From contig SLSH01000222.1 of NCBI GenBank assembly GCA_007130555.1, positions 1 through 6,074 on the forward strand: a DNA stretch of 6,074 nucleotides, written 5' to 3'. Source of the DNA: Bacteroidales bacterium (lineage in GTDB: Bacteria > Bacteroidota > Bacteroidia > Bacteroidales > ML635J-15). Position numbers and translations under genes: made by a program. The notes under the pieces are model-generated. The model saw only the letters and a list, made by a program, of their open reading frames with translations. It did no database searches and was not told the origin of the DNA. Every line of letters begins with the position of its first letter. The first letter of the stretch is position 1. This document shows, in pieces, positions 1-5,439 of the stretch.

Positions 1-60
1 GGAATAGCAAGTATCTGGATAATTGAAAGTATCGCAGTTAAACTAAAGAAAAAATCATAA
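1..60 (+). CDS. C-terminal end of an upstream membrane protein (partial; candidate DUF368 family)
   Basis: Frame 1 is open from the window edge to a TAA at 58-60 and encodes 19 residues. They are mostly hydrophobic (G-I-A-S-I-W-I-I-E-S-I-A-V) and end in a lysine-rich tail (K-L-K-K-K-S). This is the usual shape of a last transmembrane helix with a short positively charged cytoplasmic end. The stop lies two bases before the aroE start, so the two genes are very likely co-transcribed. From memory, DUF368 integral membrane proteins often sit just before aroE in Bacteroidota, which makes that family the best guess. The visible fragment is too short to prove it, and any polytopic membrane protein would fit. 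Confidence 0.5.
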   Translation, partial: GIASIWIIESIAVKLKKKS

Positions 61-62
61 TT

Positions 63-815
63 ATGAGAGAATTCGGCTTAATAGGATACCCGCTGGGACA
101 TTCGTTTTCGCAAAGTTATTTTACCGAAAAATTTAAAAAACTCGGAATTGACGATGCCAATTACAGACTTCATCCGATTTCCGAAATATCAAAGATTAAA
201 AATATCATTTCAAGTCATAAAAATCTTTGCGGATTAAATGTAACAACTCCCTATAAAGAATTGGTAATTCCTTATTTAGATGAATTAGATCCGGTTGCAC
301 TAAAATTAGGTAATGTTAACACAATTAAAATTACCAGAAAAAATGATACCGGTTTTCTTAAAGGTTATAATACGGATATTTATGGTTTTACAAAAACTCT
401 TGAATTGTTTAAATTACCAAAAACTGGCAATAAAGCACTGATTCTTGGTAGCGGAGGTTCTGCAAAAACCGTTGCTTATGTATTACATACAAAAGGGATT
501 GAATTTACGCATGTTTCACGCGTTCCGTCAAATATAAATCAAATCGGATACTGGAATATATCCAATCAGGTTATCGAAAACCACAATATAATTATCAACG
601 CCACACCCGTTGGTATGCATCCGTTTAAAGAAAACAAACCCAACATTCCGTATCATTTTATTTCAAAAAATCATATCTGCATTGATTTGGTTTATAATCC
701 CGAAAAAACGGTATTTATGTCAAAATGCGAAGATAAAAATGCCAAAACCACAAACGGACTTGTTATGTTATACGAGCAAGCCGATAAAGCATGGGAAATC
801 TGGAATAATGATTAG
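63..815 (+). CDS. aroE: Shikimate dehydrogenase (NADP+)
   Basis: This cytoplasmic enzyme reduces 3-dehydroshikimate to shikimate with NADPH, the fourth step of the chorismate (aromatic amino acid) pathway. The N-terminal substrate domain has G8-Y-P-L-G-H-S-F-S16, the family's shikimate-binding serine motif. It also has N59-V-T-T-P-Y-K65 with the catalytic lysine, N86, and the catalytic aspartate D105 in Y-N-T-D. The Rossmann part shows G129-S-G-G-S-A-K, a variant of the GxGGxA nucleotide loop, followed by V-S-R at 151-153, the arginine expected to favour NADP. N-A-T-P-V-G-M, D-L-V-Y-N-P and G232-L-V-M-L-Y-E-Q239-A complete the signature. At 250 residues it is shorter than the E. coli enzyme (272), which I recall as normal for Bacteroidota. 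The ATG at 63 puts the first motif at residue 8, as expected. No aromatic-pathway neighbours are visible; it follows a membrane-protein gene by two bases. Confidence 0.96.
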   Translation: MREFGLIGYPLGHSFSQSYFTEKFKKLGIDDANYRLHPISEISKIKNIISSHKNLCGLNVTTPYKELVIPYLDELDPVALKLGNVNTIKITRKNDTGFLKGYNTDIYGFTKTLELFKLPKTGNKALILGSGGSAKTVAYVLHTKGIEFTHVSRVPSNINQIGYWNISNQVIENHNIIINATPVGMHPFKENKPNIPYHFISKNHICIDLVYNPEKTVFMSKCEDKNAKTTNGLVMLYEQADKAWEIWNND

Positions 816-848
816 ATATTTGTATTCAGATTCTGGTACTACCACAAA

Positions 849-936
849 TTTAATGGAGGATAGAGGTATATGGGTATAAGGGGTGTCCCATATACCCTTA
901 CCCTTATACCTTAAAAATTACTCATAATCCATTAAA
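849..936. repeat. Nested palindromic element between convergent genes
   Basis: Outer arms TTTAATGGA (849-857) and TCCATTAAA (928-936) are perfect 9-base inverted repeats. They enclose a 48-base core (864-911) built from four 10-mers: X GGTATATGGG (865-874), Y GGTATAAGGG (873-882), X' CCCATATACC (887-896) and Y' CCCTTATACC (901-910). X pairs perfectly with X' and Y with Y', but the order X-Y-X'-Y' is interleaved. A long imperfect hairpin pairing X with Y' and Y with X' is therefore an alternative fold. The element lies in the 129-base gap between the converging aroE and meaB genes. Neither side is followed by a T-run in its direction of transcription, so it is not a standard intrinsic terminator. 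It resembles a REP- or MITE-like mobile palindrome. No target-site duplication is evident. Confidence 0.7.
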
Positions 937-944
937 CTAGTATT

Positions 945-2063
945 TCATTTCTTTTTAAAATACAAATCCAGCAAATTGTTTGCAGCAGCAAAACCTGATA
1001 TTTTACCGTTCAATACATTTTCTTCCATTTTTTTGATTTTATTTACAAAATCCGTGTCATTATAAAATCTGTCTTTAATCTGCTGATTTATTGTTTCGTA
1101 CATCCAATATCTGGCTTGTTGTTCACGATTTTTTTGAAAAAACCCGTTTGAAACCGTAAATTTATGGTATTCTGATATTGTTTCCCAAATTTCAGAAATA
1201 CCTGTATTATTTAATGCCGAGCAGGTTAATACTTTAGGTATCCATCCTGATTTTGAGGGAGGAAATAAATGCAGTGCGTTATTATATTGGGTTTGTGCGA
1301 TTTTTGCTTTTTTCTCATTATCTCCGTCGCTTTTTGTTATTACAACAGCATCTGCCATTTCCATAATTCCTCTTTTTATACCTTGCAATTCGTCCCCTGC
1401 TCCTGCCAGCATGAGCAACAAGAAAAAATCAACCATATTATGTACTGCTGTTTCGGATTGTCCTACTCCGACAGTTTCAATAAATATCGTATCGTATCCT
1501 GCAGCTTCGCAGAGAACAATAATTTCGTGAGTTTTTCGGGCTACACCGCCAAGTGAACCTGCCGAAGGGGAAGTTCTTATATATGCATTTTCATTTGTTG
1601 ACAGTTTTTCCATCCGGGTTTTATCTCCCAGTATAGAACCTCCCGAACGCGTACTGCTGGGGTCAACAGTTAAGACCGCAGTTTTTTTTCCGTAACCGAT
1701 TATTTCCATGCCGAGAGACTCAATAAACGTACTTTTACCGACACCGGGAACACCGGTAATTCCTATACGTATTGATTTGCCCGAATTTGGCAAACATGAT
1801 TCAACAATTTTTTGGGCAAGCTCATAATGTTGCGGGAGTTTACTTTCCACTAAAGTAATAGCCCTGCTTAAAATAATAATATCTCCGGCAATTATTCCGT
1901 CAACATACTCCGAAAGCTTTAATTCTTTTTTATATATTTTTCGTTTGTCATGTCTTTCAGGATTTATTTGTGACGGATAATCCACTCCGTTATTTATATT
2001 CAGAGCACTCCCCCGCAGCTTACTTTCTATAATTTCTCCCTTATAATGTTTCTTTTTTTTCAT
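945..2063 (-). CDS. meaB: Methylmalonyl-CoA mutase-associated GTPase MeaB (ArgK/YgfD family)
   Basis: MeaB is a G3E-type P-loop GTPase that acts as a chaperone for adenosylcobalamin-dependent methylmalonyl-CoA mutase. It gates cofactor loading and protects the enzyme from inactivation. Visible motifs in order are: Walker A G104-V-P-G-V-G-K-S-T112; the family segment V133-D-P-S-S-T-R-S-G-G-S-I-L-G-D-K-T-R-M151; the R-T-S-P-S-A-G-S-L-G-G block (163-173); the switch region E196-T-V-G-V-G-Q-S-E204; A-G-A-G-D-E-L-Q-G-I-K (220-230); and the base-recognition motif T243-K-S-D-G-D-N249, which has Thr where canonical GTPases have Asn. The C-terminal region after about residue 300 would form the dimerisation arm. 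At 372 residues with a basic N-terminal extension of some 45 residues it is longer than the E. coli homologue, as I recall for this phylum. The mutase genes are not in the window. A -7 promoter element lies about 30 bases upstream. Confidence 0.95.
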   Translation of the reverse strand: MKKKKHYKGEIIESKLRGSALNINNGVDYPSQINPERHDKRKIYKKELKLSEYVDGIIAGDIIILSRAITLVESKLPQHYELAQKIVESCLPNSGKSIRIGITGVPGVGKSTFIESLGMEIIGYGKKTAVLTVDPSSTRSGGSILGDKTRMEKLSTNENAYIRTSPSAGSLGGVARKTHEIIVLCEAAGYDTIFIETVGVGQSETAVHNMVDFFLLLMLAGAGDELQGIKRGIMEMADAVVITKSDGDNEKKAKIAQTQYNNALHLFPPSKSGWIPKVLTCSALNNTGISEIWETISEYHKFTVSNGFFQKNREQQARYWMYETINQQIKDRFYNDTDFVNKIKKMEENVLNGKISGFAAANNLLDLYFKKK

Positions 2064-2092
2064 TTTATAAAGCCAAATAATTTATTAAACAA

Positions 2093-2100
2093 CAAATTTA
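2093..2100 (-). promoter_or_regulatory. Probable meaB promoter (-7 element)
   Basis: Read on the minus strand this is TAAATTTG, an exact match to the Bacteroidota -7 consensus TAnnTTTG. It would start transcription near 2086, giving a leader of roughly 23 bases before the meaB ATG at 2063. A TTTG that could serve as the -33 element lies at 2127-2130, but the spacer is 26 bases, longer than the usual 19-21. The upstream half is therefore weak; at the normal distance there is only a T-rich stretch. The call rests on the -7 match and its position between the tRNA terminator and meaB. Confidence 0.45.
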
Positions 2101-2137
2101 AATAAAATTTATCGTAAAAAAAATGACAAAAACACAT

Positions 2138-2168
2138 AAAAAAAGCCAATCCTTACGGTTTGGCTTTT
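2138..2168 (-). terminator. Intrinsic terminator of the tRNA unit
   Basis: Read on the minus strand, AAAAGCCAA (2168-2160) pairs with TTGGCTTTT (2149-2141). The stem extends past a single mismatch by CC/GG and closes on a four-base GTAA loop. It runs into seven consecutive T residues (2144-2138). This is a textbook rho-independent terminator starting two bases after the last base of tRNA-Leu. It separates the tRNA transcript from the meaB promoter downstream. The A-run on the other side could let it work weakly on plus-strand transcription too, but no gene arrives from that side. Confidence 0.85.
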
Positions 2169-2169
2169 G

Positions 2170-2255
2170 TACCCGGGGCCGGAATCGAACCGGCACGGCC
2201 ATTACTGACCACTGGATTTTAAGTCCAGCGCGTCTACCAATTCCGCCACCCGGGC
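2170..2255 (-). tRNA. tRNA-Leu (anticodon UAA)
   Basis: The minus strand folds into an 86-base class II tRNA. The acceptor is GCCCGGG against CCCGGGT (a G-U pair at 1-72), with discriminator A at 2170. The D arm contains GGCGGAATTGGTAGACGC. The anticodon stem CTGGA/TCCAG encloses loop CTTAAAA, giving anticodon UAA (2219-2221), which reads Leu UUA. A long variable arm (TGGTCAGTAATGGCC) is typical of tRNA-Leu. The T arm is GCCGG-TTCGATT-CCGGC. The bases after the discriminator are CAA, so CCA is not encoded and must be added after transcription. It is the distal gene of a two-tRNA unit, 23 bases after tRNA-Gly. UUA should be a heavily used leucine codon in so AT-rich a genome. Confidence 0.97.
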
Positions 2256-2278
2256 ACTTAAAATCTTTATAAAAAAAG

Positions 2279-2351
<73 letters not shown>

Positions 2352-2363
2352 AAAAATGGATTG

Positions 2364-2395
2364 CAAATATATAAAGATTATAAATAATATCACAA
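2364..2395 (-). promoter_or_regulatory. Promoter of the tRNA-Gly/tRNA-Leu unit
   Basis: On the minus strand the -7 element TATATTTG (2371-2364) matches TAnnTTTG exactly. A TTG (2395-2393) stands 21 bases upstream, close to the Bacteroidota sigma-70-type spacing to the -33 box. Transcription would start near 2357, only a few bases before the mature 5' end of tRNA-Gly at 2351, as expected for a stable-RNA promoter with a very short leader. Confidence 0.6.
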
Positions 2396-2469
2396 TTTTT
2401 TCTAAAAAAATTAATAAAAAATTAAAAATGAAGATTTTATATTTTTTTCTTTATTTCCAAAATTATTCC

Positions 2470-2477
2470 TATTTTTG
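2470..2477 (+). promoter_or_regulatory. Promoter of the merR-Nif3-zinc ribbon operon (-7 element)
   Basis: TATTTTTG matches the Bacteroidota -7 consensus TAnnTTTG. TTTC at 2446-2449 is a three-of-four match to the -33 TTTG, 20 bases upstream. Transcription would begin near 2484 and give a leader of about 27 bases, very A/T-rich and without a Shine-Dalgarno sequence, before the ATG at 2511. It is divergent from the tRNA promoter; the two -7 boxes are about 100 bases apart with no gene between. Confidence 0.5.
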
Positions 2478-2510
2478 AACTATCTTATTTATTAAAAATA
2501 AATAAAAAAT

Positions 2511-2843
2511 ATGACTGAAGAAAAAAACAGCAATAAAATGTTCTATTCAATTGGAGAACTTGCAAAAATGTTTAATGTTAATACATCTCTTATAAGATAC
2601 TGGGATAAAGAATTTGACATTATAAAACCCCAGAAAAACAAAAAAGGCAACAGACTTTTTACTCAAAAAGATGTTGATAATTTTCATTTGATTTATCATC
2701 TGGTAAAAGAAAGAGGAATGACTTTGTCAGGAGCCAAAAATAAAATTAAAGAAAAAGTTGATGGTATCGAAAGCGATTTTCAAATAGTTAAAAAACTAAA
2801 AGAAATTAAATCTTTATTAAATGATATCAATAATGAATTGTGA
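2511..2843 (+). CDS. MerR-family transcriptional regulator (small, no sensor domain)
   Basis: This 110-residue DNA-binding protein has the winged-helix fold of the MerR family. Residues 11-36 (F-Y-S-I-G-E-L-A-K-M-F-N-V through S-L-I-R-Y-W-D-K-E-F) form the helix-turn-helix. K45-G-N-R-L-F-T-Q-K-D-V supplies the wing, and residues 58-84 (H-L-I-Y-H-L-V-K-E-R-G-M-T-L followed by G-A-K) the second helical pair. A short amphipathic helix at 88-109 is probably a stub of the antiparallel dimerisation coil. There is no effector domain after it and no cysteine in the whole protein, so thiol-based metal sensing of the MerR/CueR/ZntR kind is ruled out. It opens an operon with a Nif3-like and a zinc-ribbon protein, with 14 bases to the next start. 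What it senses and which promoters it controls cannot be read from the sequence; autoregulation is a plain guess. Confidence 0.9.
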   Translation: MTEEKNSNKMFYSIGELAKMFNVNTSLIRYWDKEFDIIKPQKNKKGNRLFTQKDVDNFHLIYHLVKERGMTLSGAKNKIKEKVDGIESDFQIVKKLKEIKSLLNDINNEL

Positions 2844-2857
2844 TAAAAATAAATTAA

Positions 2858-3952
2858 ATGAAAATTAAAGAACTTATTAAACAATTTGAAGATTTTGCTC
2901 CTCTGAAATTACAGAAAAATTATGATAATTCCGGTCTTGCAGTTGGAAATTCAAATAATGAAATATCTGCGGTTCTTATCAGCATAGATATAACCCCCGA
3001 AGTTGTAGAAGAAGCTATTCAAAAAAAATGTAATCTTATTATTTCTCATCATCCTGTTATTTTTAAAGGATTAACAAAATTAACCGGAGATAATTATACA
3101 GAACAATCAGTTATTAAAGCAATAAAAAATGATATAGCAATTTATTCGGCACATACAAATATTGATTCGGTTTATCACGGTGTGAGTAATAAAATATGCG
3201 AAAAATTGGGACTGGAAAATAAAAAGATACTTTATCCAAAAAAGGACTACTTAAATAAATTAATAACTTATGTCCCGAAAGACCATGCCGATAAAGTAAG
3301 ACAGGCAATTTTTGATGCAGGCGGAGGAGAAATCGGAGATTATAATTGCTGCAGTTATAATATTAATGGTACGGGAACTTTTAAGGCAGGAAGCGATACA
3401 AATCCATTTGCAGGAAAAAAAGATGAAATTCATTTTGAAGAAGAAATAAGAATTGAAGTTATTTTTCCTGAACATTTATCAAAAAAGATTATAAATGAAA
3501 TGATAAATGCTCATCCATACGAAGAAGTTGCTTATGATATTATTAAACTGCAAAACGAATGGGACAGAGCAGGTTTAGGAATGTACGGAAATTTACCGGA
3601 TGAAATATCCGAAAAAGAATTGTTTGATAAAATTAAAAAAGTTTTTGAAATAAAATTTATTAAACATTCCCGATTTCGAGGCAAGCCCATAAAAAAAATT
3701 GCCGTATGTGGCGGTAGCGGTAGTTCTTTTATTAAAAATGCCATAAATGCAAATGCAGATGTTTACATTACGGGCGATTTAAAATACCACGATTTTTTTG
3801 AAGCAGAAAATAAAATATTACTTGCAGATATTGGTCATTTTGAAAGTGAAAAATTCACAAAAGAAATTTTTTATGATATTATTAATAAAAATAATATTAA
3901 ATTTGCAGTCTTGTTTTCAGAAATAATTTCAAATCCTATAAATATTTATTAA
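2858..3952 (+). CDS. Nif3/YqfO-like dinuclear metal center protein (annotated as GTP cyclohydrolase 1 type 2 homolog)
   Basis: A cytoplasmic NIF3-superfamily protein, expected to form a toroidal oligomer with a two-metal site. Ligand residues are in place: H64-H65 in I-S-H-H-P, D103 in H-T-N-I-D, and H327 with E331 in D-I-G-H-F-E-S-E. The preceding T-G-D-L-K-Y-H-D (305-312) is also characteristic. Residues 1-130 and about 235-364 form the split NIF3 core. Residues about 131-232 are the PII/CutA-like insertion found in longer members such as Bacillus YqfO, ending in the typical N-A-H-P-Y-E-E-V-A-Y-D (217-227). The 364-residue length fits that long subgroup; E. coli YbgI, which lacks the insertion, is about 250. 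The name GTP cyclohydrolase type 2 rests on weak biochemical evidence for relatives, so the true role is uncertain. The following gene starts one base after its stop, which implies translational coupling. Confidence 0.93.
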   Translation: MKIKELIKQFEDFAPLKLQKNYDNSGLAVGNSNNEISAVLISIDITPEVVEEAIQKKCNLIISHHPVIFKGLTKLTGDNYTEQSVIKAIKNDIAIYSAHTNIDSVYHGVSNKICEKLGLENKKILYPKKDYLNKLITYVPKDHADKVRQAIFDAGGGEIGDYNCCSYNINGTGTFKAGSDTNPFAGKKDEIHFEEEIRIEVIFPEHLSKKIINEMINAHPYEEVAYDIIKLQNEWDRAGLGMYGNLPDEISEKELFDKIKKVFEIKFIKHSRFRGKPIKKIAVCGGSGSSFIKNAINANADVYITGDLKYHDFFEAENKILLADIGHFESEKFTKEIFYDIINKNNIKFAVLFSEIISNPINIY

Positions 3953-3953
3953 A

Positions 3954-4715
3954 ATGACAAAAAAACAACAAACAACTAAAACGGCAACCCAAACAATAGA
4001 AGAAAAATTAAAAAATCTTTACAAGCTTCAGCTTGCTGATACCGAAATTGATAAGATGAAAATAATGCTTGGGGAACTTCCTCTGGAAATCAGAGATAAC
4101 GAAGCAGAACTTGATGGTCTTGAAACAAGAATCCAAAAGTTGCAAAACGAATTGGAAGAACTTGAAAAAATGATTTCCGACCAAAAAAACGCCATTATTG
4201 AGTCTGAAAGTCTGGTTAAAAAATATACCGAACAGCAAAATAATGTAAGGAACAATCGTGAGTATGATTCTTTGTCAAAAGAAATTGAATTTAAAACGAT
4301 TTGTGTTGAATCAAGCGAAAAGAAAATAGAAAAATCCAAAGAAGATATTGAAGCAAAAAAAGAAAAAATTGAAACTTCAAAAGTAGATTTCGAAGAGAAT
4401 AAAAAAGACCTTGAAGAAAAGAGAAAAGAACTGGATAATATTGCTCAGGAAACTCAAAAAGATGAAGAAAAATTAATAAAAAAAAGAGAGAAATTTATTG
4501 AAACTATTGAACCTCGCCTAGTATATGCCTACAATAGAATCAGAAACAATGTCCGAAACAAACTGGCTGTAGTTGCAATTGAAAGGGATGCATGTGGCGG
4601 CTGTTTCAATAAAATACCGCCTCAAAGACAACTCGAAATAAAAACAAACCAGAAAATTATTCCTTGCGAATACTGCGGAAGAATCCTTGTTGACCCGGAT
4701 ATTCTGGAAAAATAA
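3954..4715 (+). CDS. Coiled-coil protein with C-terminal C4 zinc ribbon (zf-RING_7 type)
   Basis: 253 residues in two parts. From about residue 17 to 185 it is highly charged (Glu/Lys-rich) with heptad-like spacing, predicting a long antiparallel coiled-coil hairpin. N101-R-E-Y-D-S-L-S-K-E-I-E112 is the conserved family block near the middle. The C-terminus carries a zinc ribbon with C214-G-G-C217 and C238-E-Y-C241, followed by G-R-I-L-V-D. This matches the family of Chlamydia CT398 and related bacterial zinc-ribbon proteins, often annotated as putative nucleic-acid binding, with no settled function. There is no signal peptide, so it should be cytoplasmic. Its start one base after the Nif3 stop, and the recurring association of the two gene families that I recall in many bacteria, suggest a joint function. 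It is the last gene of the operon; only a weak AT hairpin follows. Confidence 0.9.
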   Translation: MTKKQQTTKTATQTIEEKLKNLYKLQLADTEIDKMKIMLGELPLEIRDNEAELDGLETRIQKLQNELEELEKMISDQKNAIIESESLVKKYTEQQNNVRNNREYDSLSKEIEFKTICVESSEKKIEKSKEDIEAKKEKIETSKVDFEENKKDLEEKRKELDNIAQETQKDEEKLIKKREKFIETIEPRLVYAYNRIRNNVRNKLAVVAIERDACGGCFNKIPPQRQLEIKTNQKIIPCEYCGRILVDPDILEK

Positions 4716-4722
4716 CAAAAAA

Positions 4723-4746
4723 AATATTTGCTTAATAACAAATATT
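4723..4746 (+). terminator. Weak AT-rich hairpin after the zinc-ribbon gene (possible terminator)
   Basis: AATATTTG (4723-4730) and CAAATATT (4739-4746) form a perfect 8-base stem with an 8-base loop, starting eight bases after the stop codon of the zinc-ribbon gene. The stem has only one G-C pair and no T-run follows, so it would be an inefficient intrinsic terminator at best. Its position at an operon end is the main argument for function. Confidence 0.3.
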
Positions 4747-4797
4747 ATCTCACAAAAAATAAAGTATTTATAAGCCTGGAAAAATAAAATCTTACAG

Positions 4798-4853
4798 GTT
4801 AAAGATATTAAATATAACTTGTTGATAAAACAACAAATAAAACTATCTTTAAC
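4798..4853. repeat. Nested inverted repeat upstream of the lipoprotein promoter (operator-like)
   Basis: GTTAAAGATA (4798-4807) and TATCTTTAAC (4844-4853) are perfect 10-base inverted repeats. Inside them TTGTTG (4819-4824) and CAACAA (4831-4836) form a second stem with a six-base loop. No T-run follows, so it is not a terminator. The right outer arm falls where the -33 region of the promoter at 4868 would lie, which makes an operator or activator site possible. That is inference from position only. Confidence 0.45.
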
Positions 4854-4867
4854 AATAAAAGATGTAA

Positions 4868-4875
4868 TATATTTG
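4868..4875 (+). promoter_or_regulatory. Promoter of the lipoprotein pair (-7 element)
   Basis: TATATTTG is an exact match to the Bacteroidota -7 consensus TAnnTTTG, 26 bases before the ATG at 4902. No good TTTG is found at the -33 distance, where the arm of an inverted repeat lies instead. Transcription would begin near 4882 with an A/T-rich leader lacking a Shine-Dalgarno sequence. A poor -33 box together with an overlapping dyad fits an activator-dependent promoter, but that is inferred. Confidence 0.5.
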
Positions 4876-4901
4876 AGAATAAAAATAAATTACAGTTTTT
4901 T

Positions 4902-5381
4902 ATGCTAAAAAAACAAAAACAAAATATTTATAAAAAACTTTTTTTTACTTTTAGTTATTCTATCCTGATATTATTATTTTGTATTTCCTGCGGTAAATAC
5001 GAAGAAGGGCCTTCTTTCAGTTTGATTTCTAAAAAAAAGAGACTGGTTGGAGATTATATTGTTGAAAAATATTTTATTGATGATAATAAAATAAATATGG
5101 ACGAAGATTTGGGTATTTTAAATTATAAGATTAATTATAACGACGACGGAACCGGTTCTACAATAATTGAAAGACAGGGAGATCATTCTTCGGAAGAACT
5201 TTTTGAATGGAGATTTGATGAGGACAAAGAATATTTACACGAAAGATTAATATTTAGTAATGATGAATATGGGAAATGGATAACTAACAAAAAAATTATC
5301 AGATTAACAAAAAATGAATTATGGGTAAGATACGAAAGGGATATAGCTGAAGACGAAGAATTACATTTGAAAAAACAATAA
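4902..5381 (+). CDS. Small lipoprotein, lipocalin-like, K-Y-E-E-G-P family (copy 1)
   Basis: 159 residues. A basic N-terminus (K3-K-Q-K) is followed by a hydrophobic stretch at about 13-29 and a lipobox F-C-I-S-C30, giving a mature lipoprotein that starts at C30-G-K-Y-E-E-G-P. The remaining 129 residues are acidic and beta-rich. Around residue 50 comes L-V-G-D-Y-I-V-E-K, then D-D-G-T-G-S near 80, E-W-R-F near 100 and I-I-R-L-T-K-N-E-L-W-V near 135. This spacing resembles lipocalin-like small beta-barrels, where G-x-W opens the first strand; here the tryptophan is replaced by tyrosine. I recognise the post-cysteine phrase as recurring in Bacteroidota lipoproteins of unknown function. The next gene is a paralog 58 bases downstream. 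Location is probably the periplasmic face of a membrane. No ligand can be named. The single ATG at 4902 fits the signal peptide well. Confidence 0.82.
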   Translation: MLKKQKQNIYKKLFFTFSYSILILLFCISCGKYEEGPSFSLISKKKRLVGDYIVEKYFIDDNKINMDEDLGILNYKINYNDDGTGSTIIERQGDHSSEELFEWRFDEDKEYLHERLIFSNDEYGKWITNKKIIRLTKNELWVRYERDIAEDEELHLKKQ

Positions 5382-5439
5382 TTAATTAATATTATATGGT
5401 TTAATAACTTAAGTTTAATTTATTTTAAATTTTACAATT

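Noticed and set aside
610..879. An 89-codon plus-strand open frame overlapping the end of aroE and entering the palindrome
   Set aside because: It lies in another frame of a convincing aroE, has no recognisable motif and ends inside the repeat; no promoter or independent signal supports it.
864..911. The palindrome as a standard bidirectional rho-independent terminator for aroE and meaB
   Set aside because: No T-run follows the stem on either strand and the pairing is interleaved; a role in ending transcription is possible but not the canonical kind.
849..936. Insertion-sequence remnant with target-site duplication
   Set aside because: The bases flanking the outer arms do not form a convincing direct repeat and no transposase fragment is present; kept only as a MITE-like possibility.
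1269..1556. A 95-codon plus-strand frame opposite meaB, rich in Cys and Phe
   Set aside because: Antisense shadow of the conserved GTPase motifs of MeaB; composition is that of a reversed AT-rich gene.
2844..2857. Frameshift or fusion between the MerR gene and the Nif3 gene
   Set aside because: Both proteins are complete at their ends; the 14-base gap is an ordinary operon junction.
3114..3744. Three short minus-strand frames opposite the Nif3-like gene
   Set aside because: All are antisense to a full-length conserved protein, overlap each other and show no domain or start signal.
4008..4718. Three minus-strand frames opposite the zinc-ribbon gene, rich in Phe and Ser
   Set aside because: They are what the Lys/Glu-rich coiled coil gives when read in reverse; no independent evidence.
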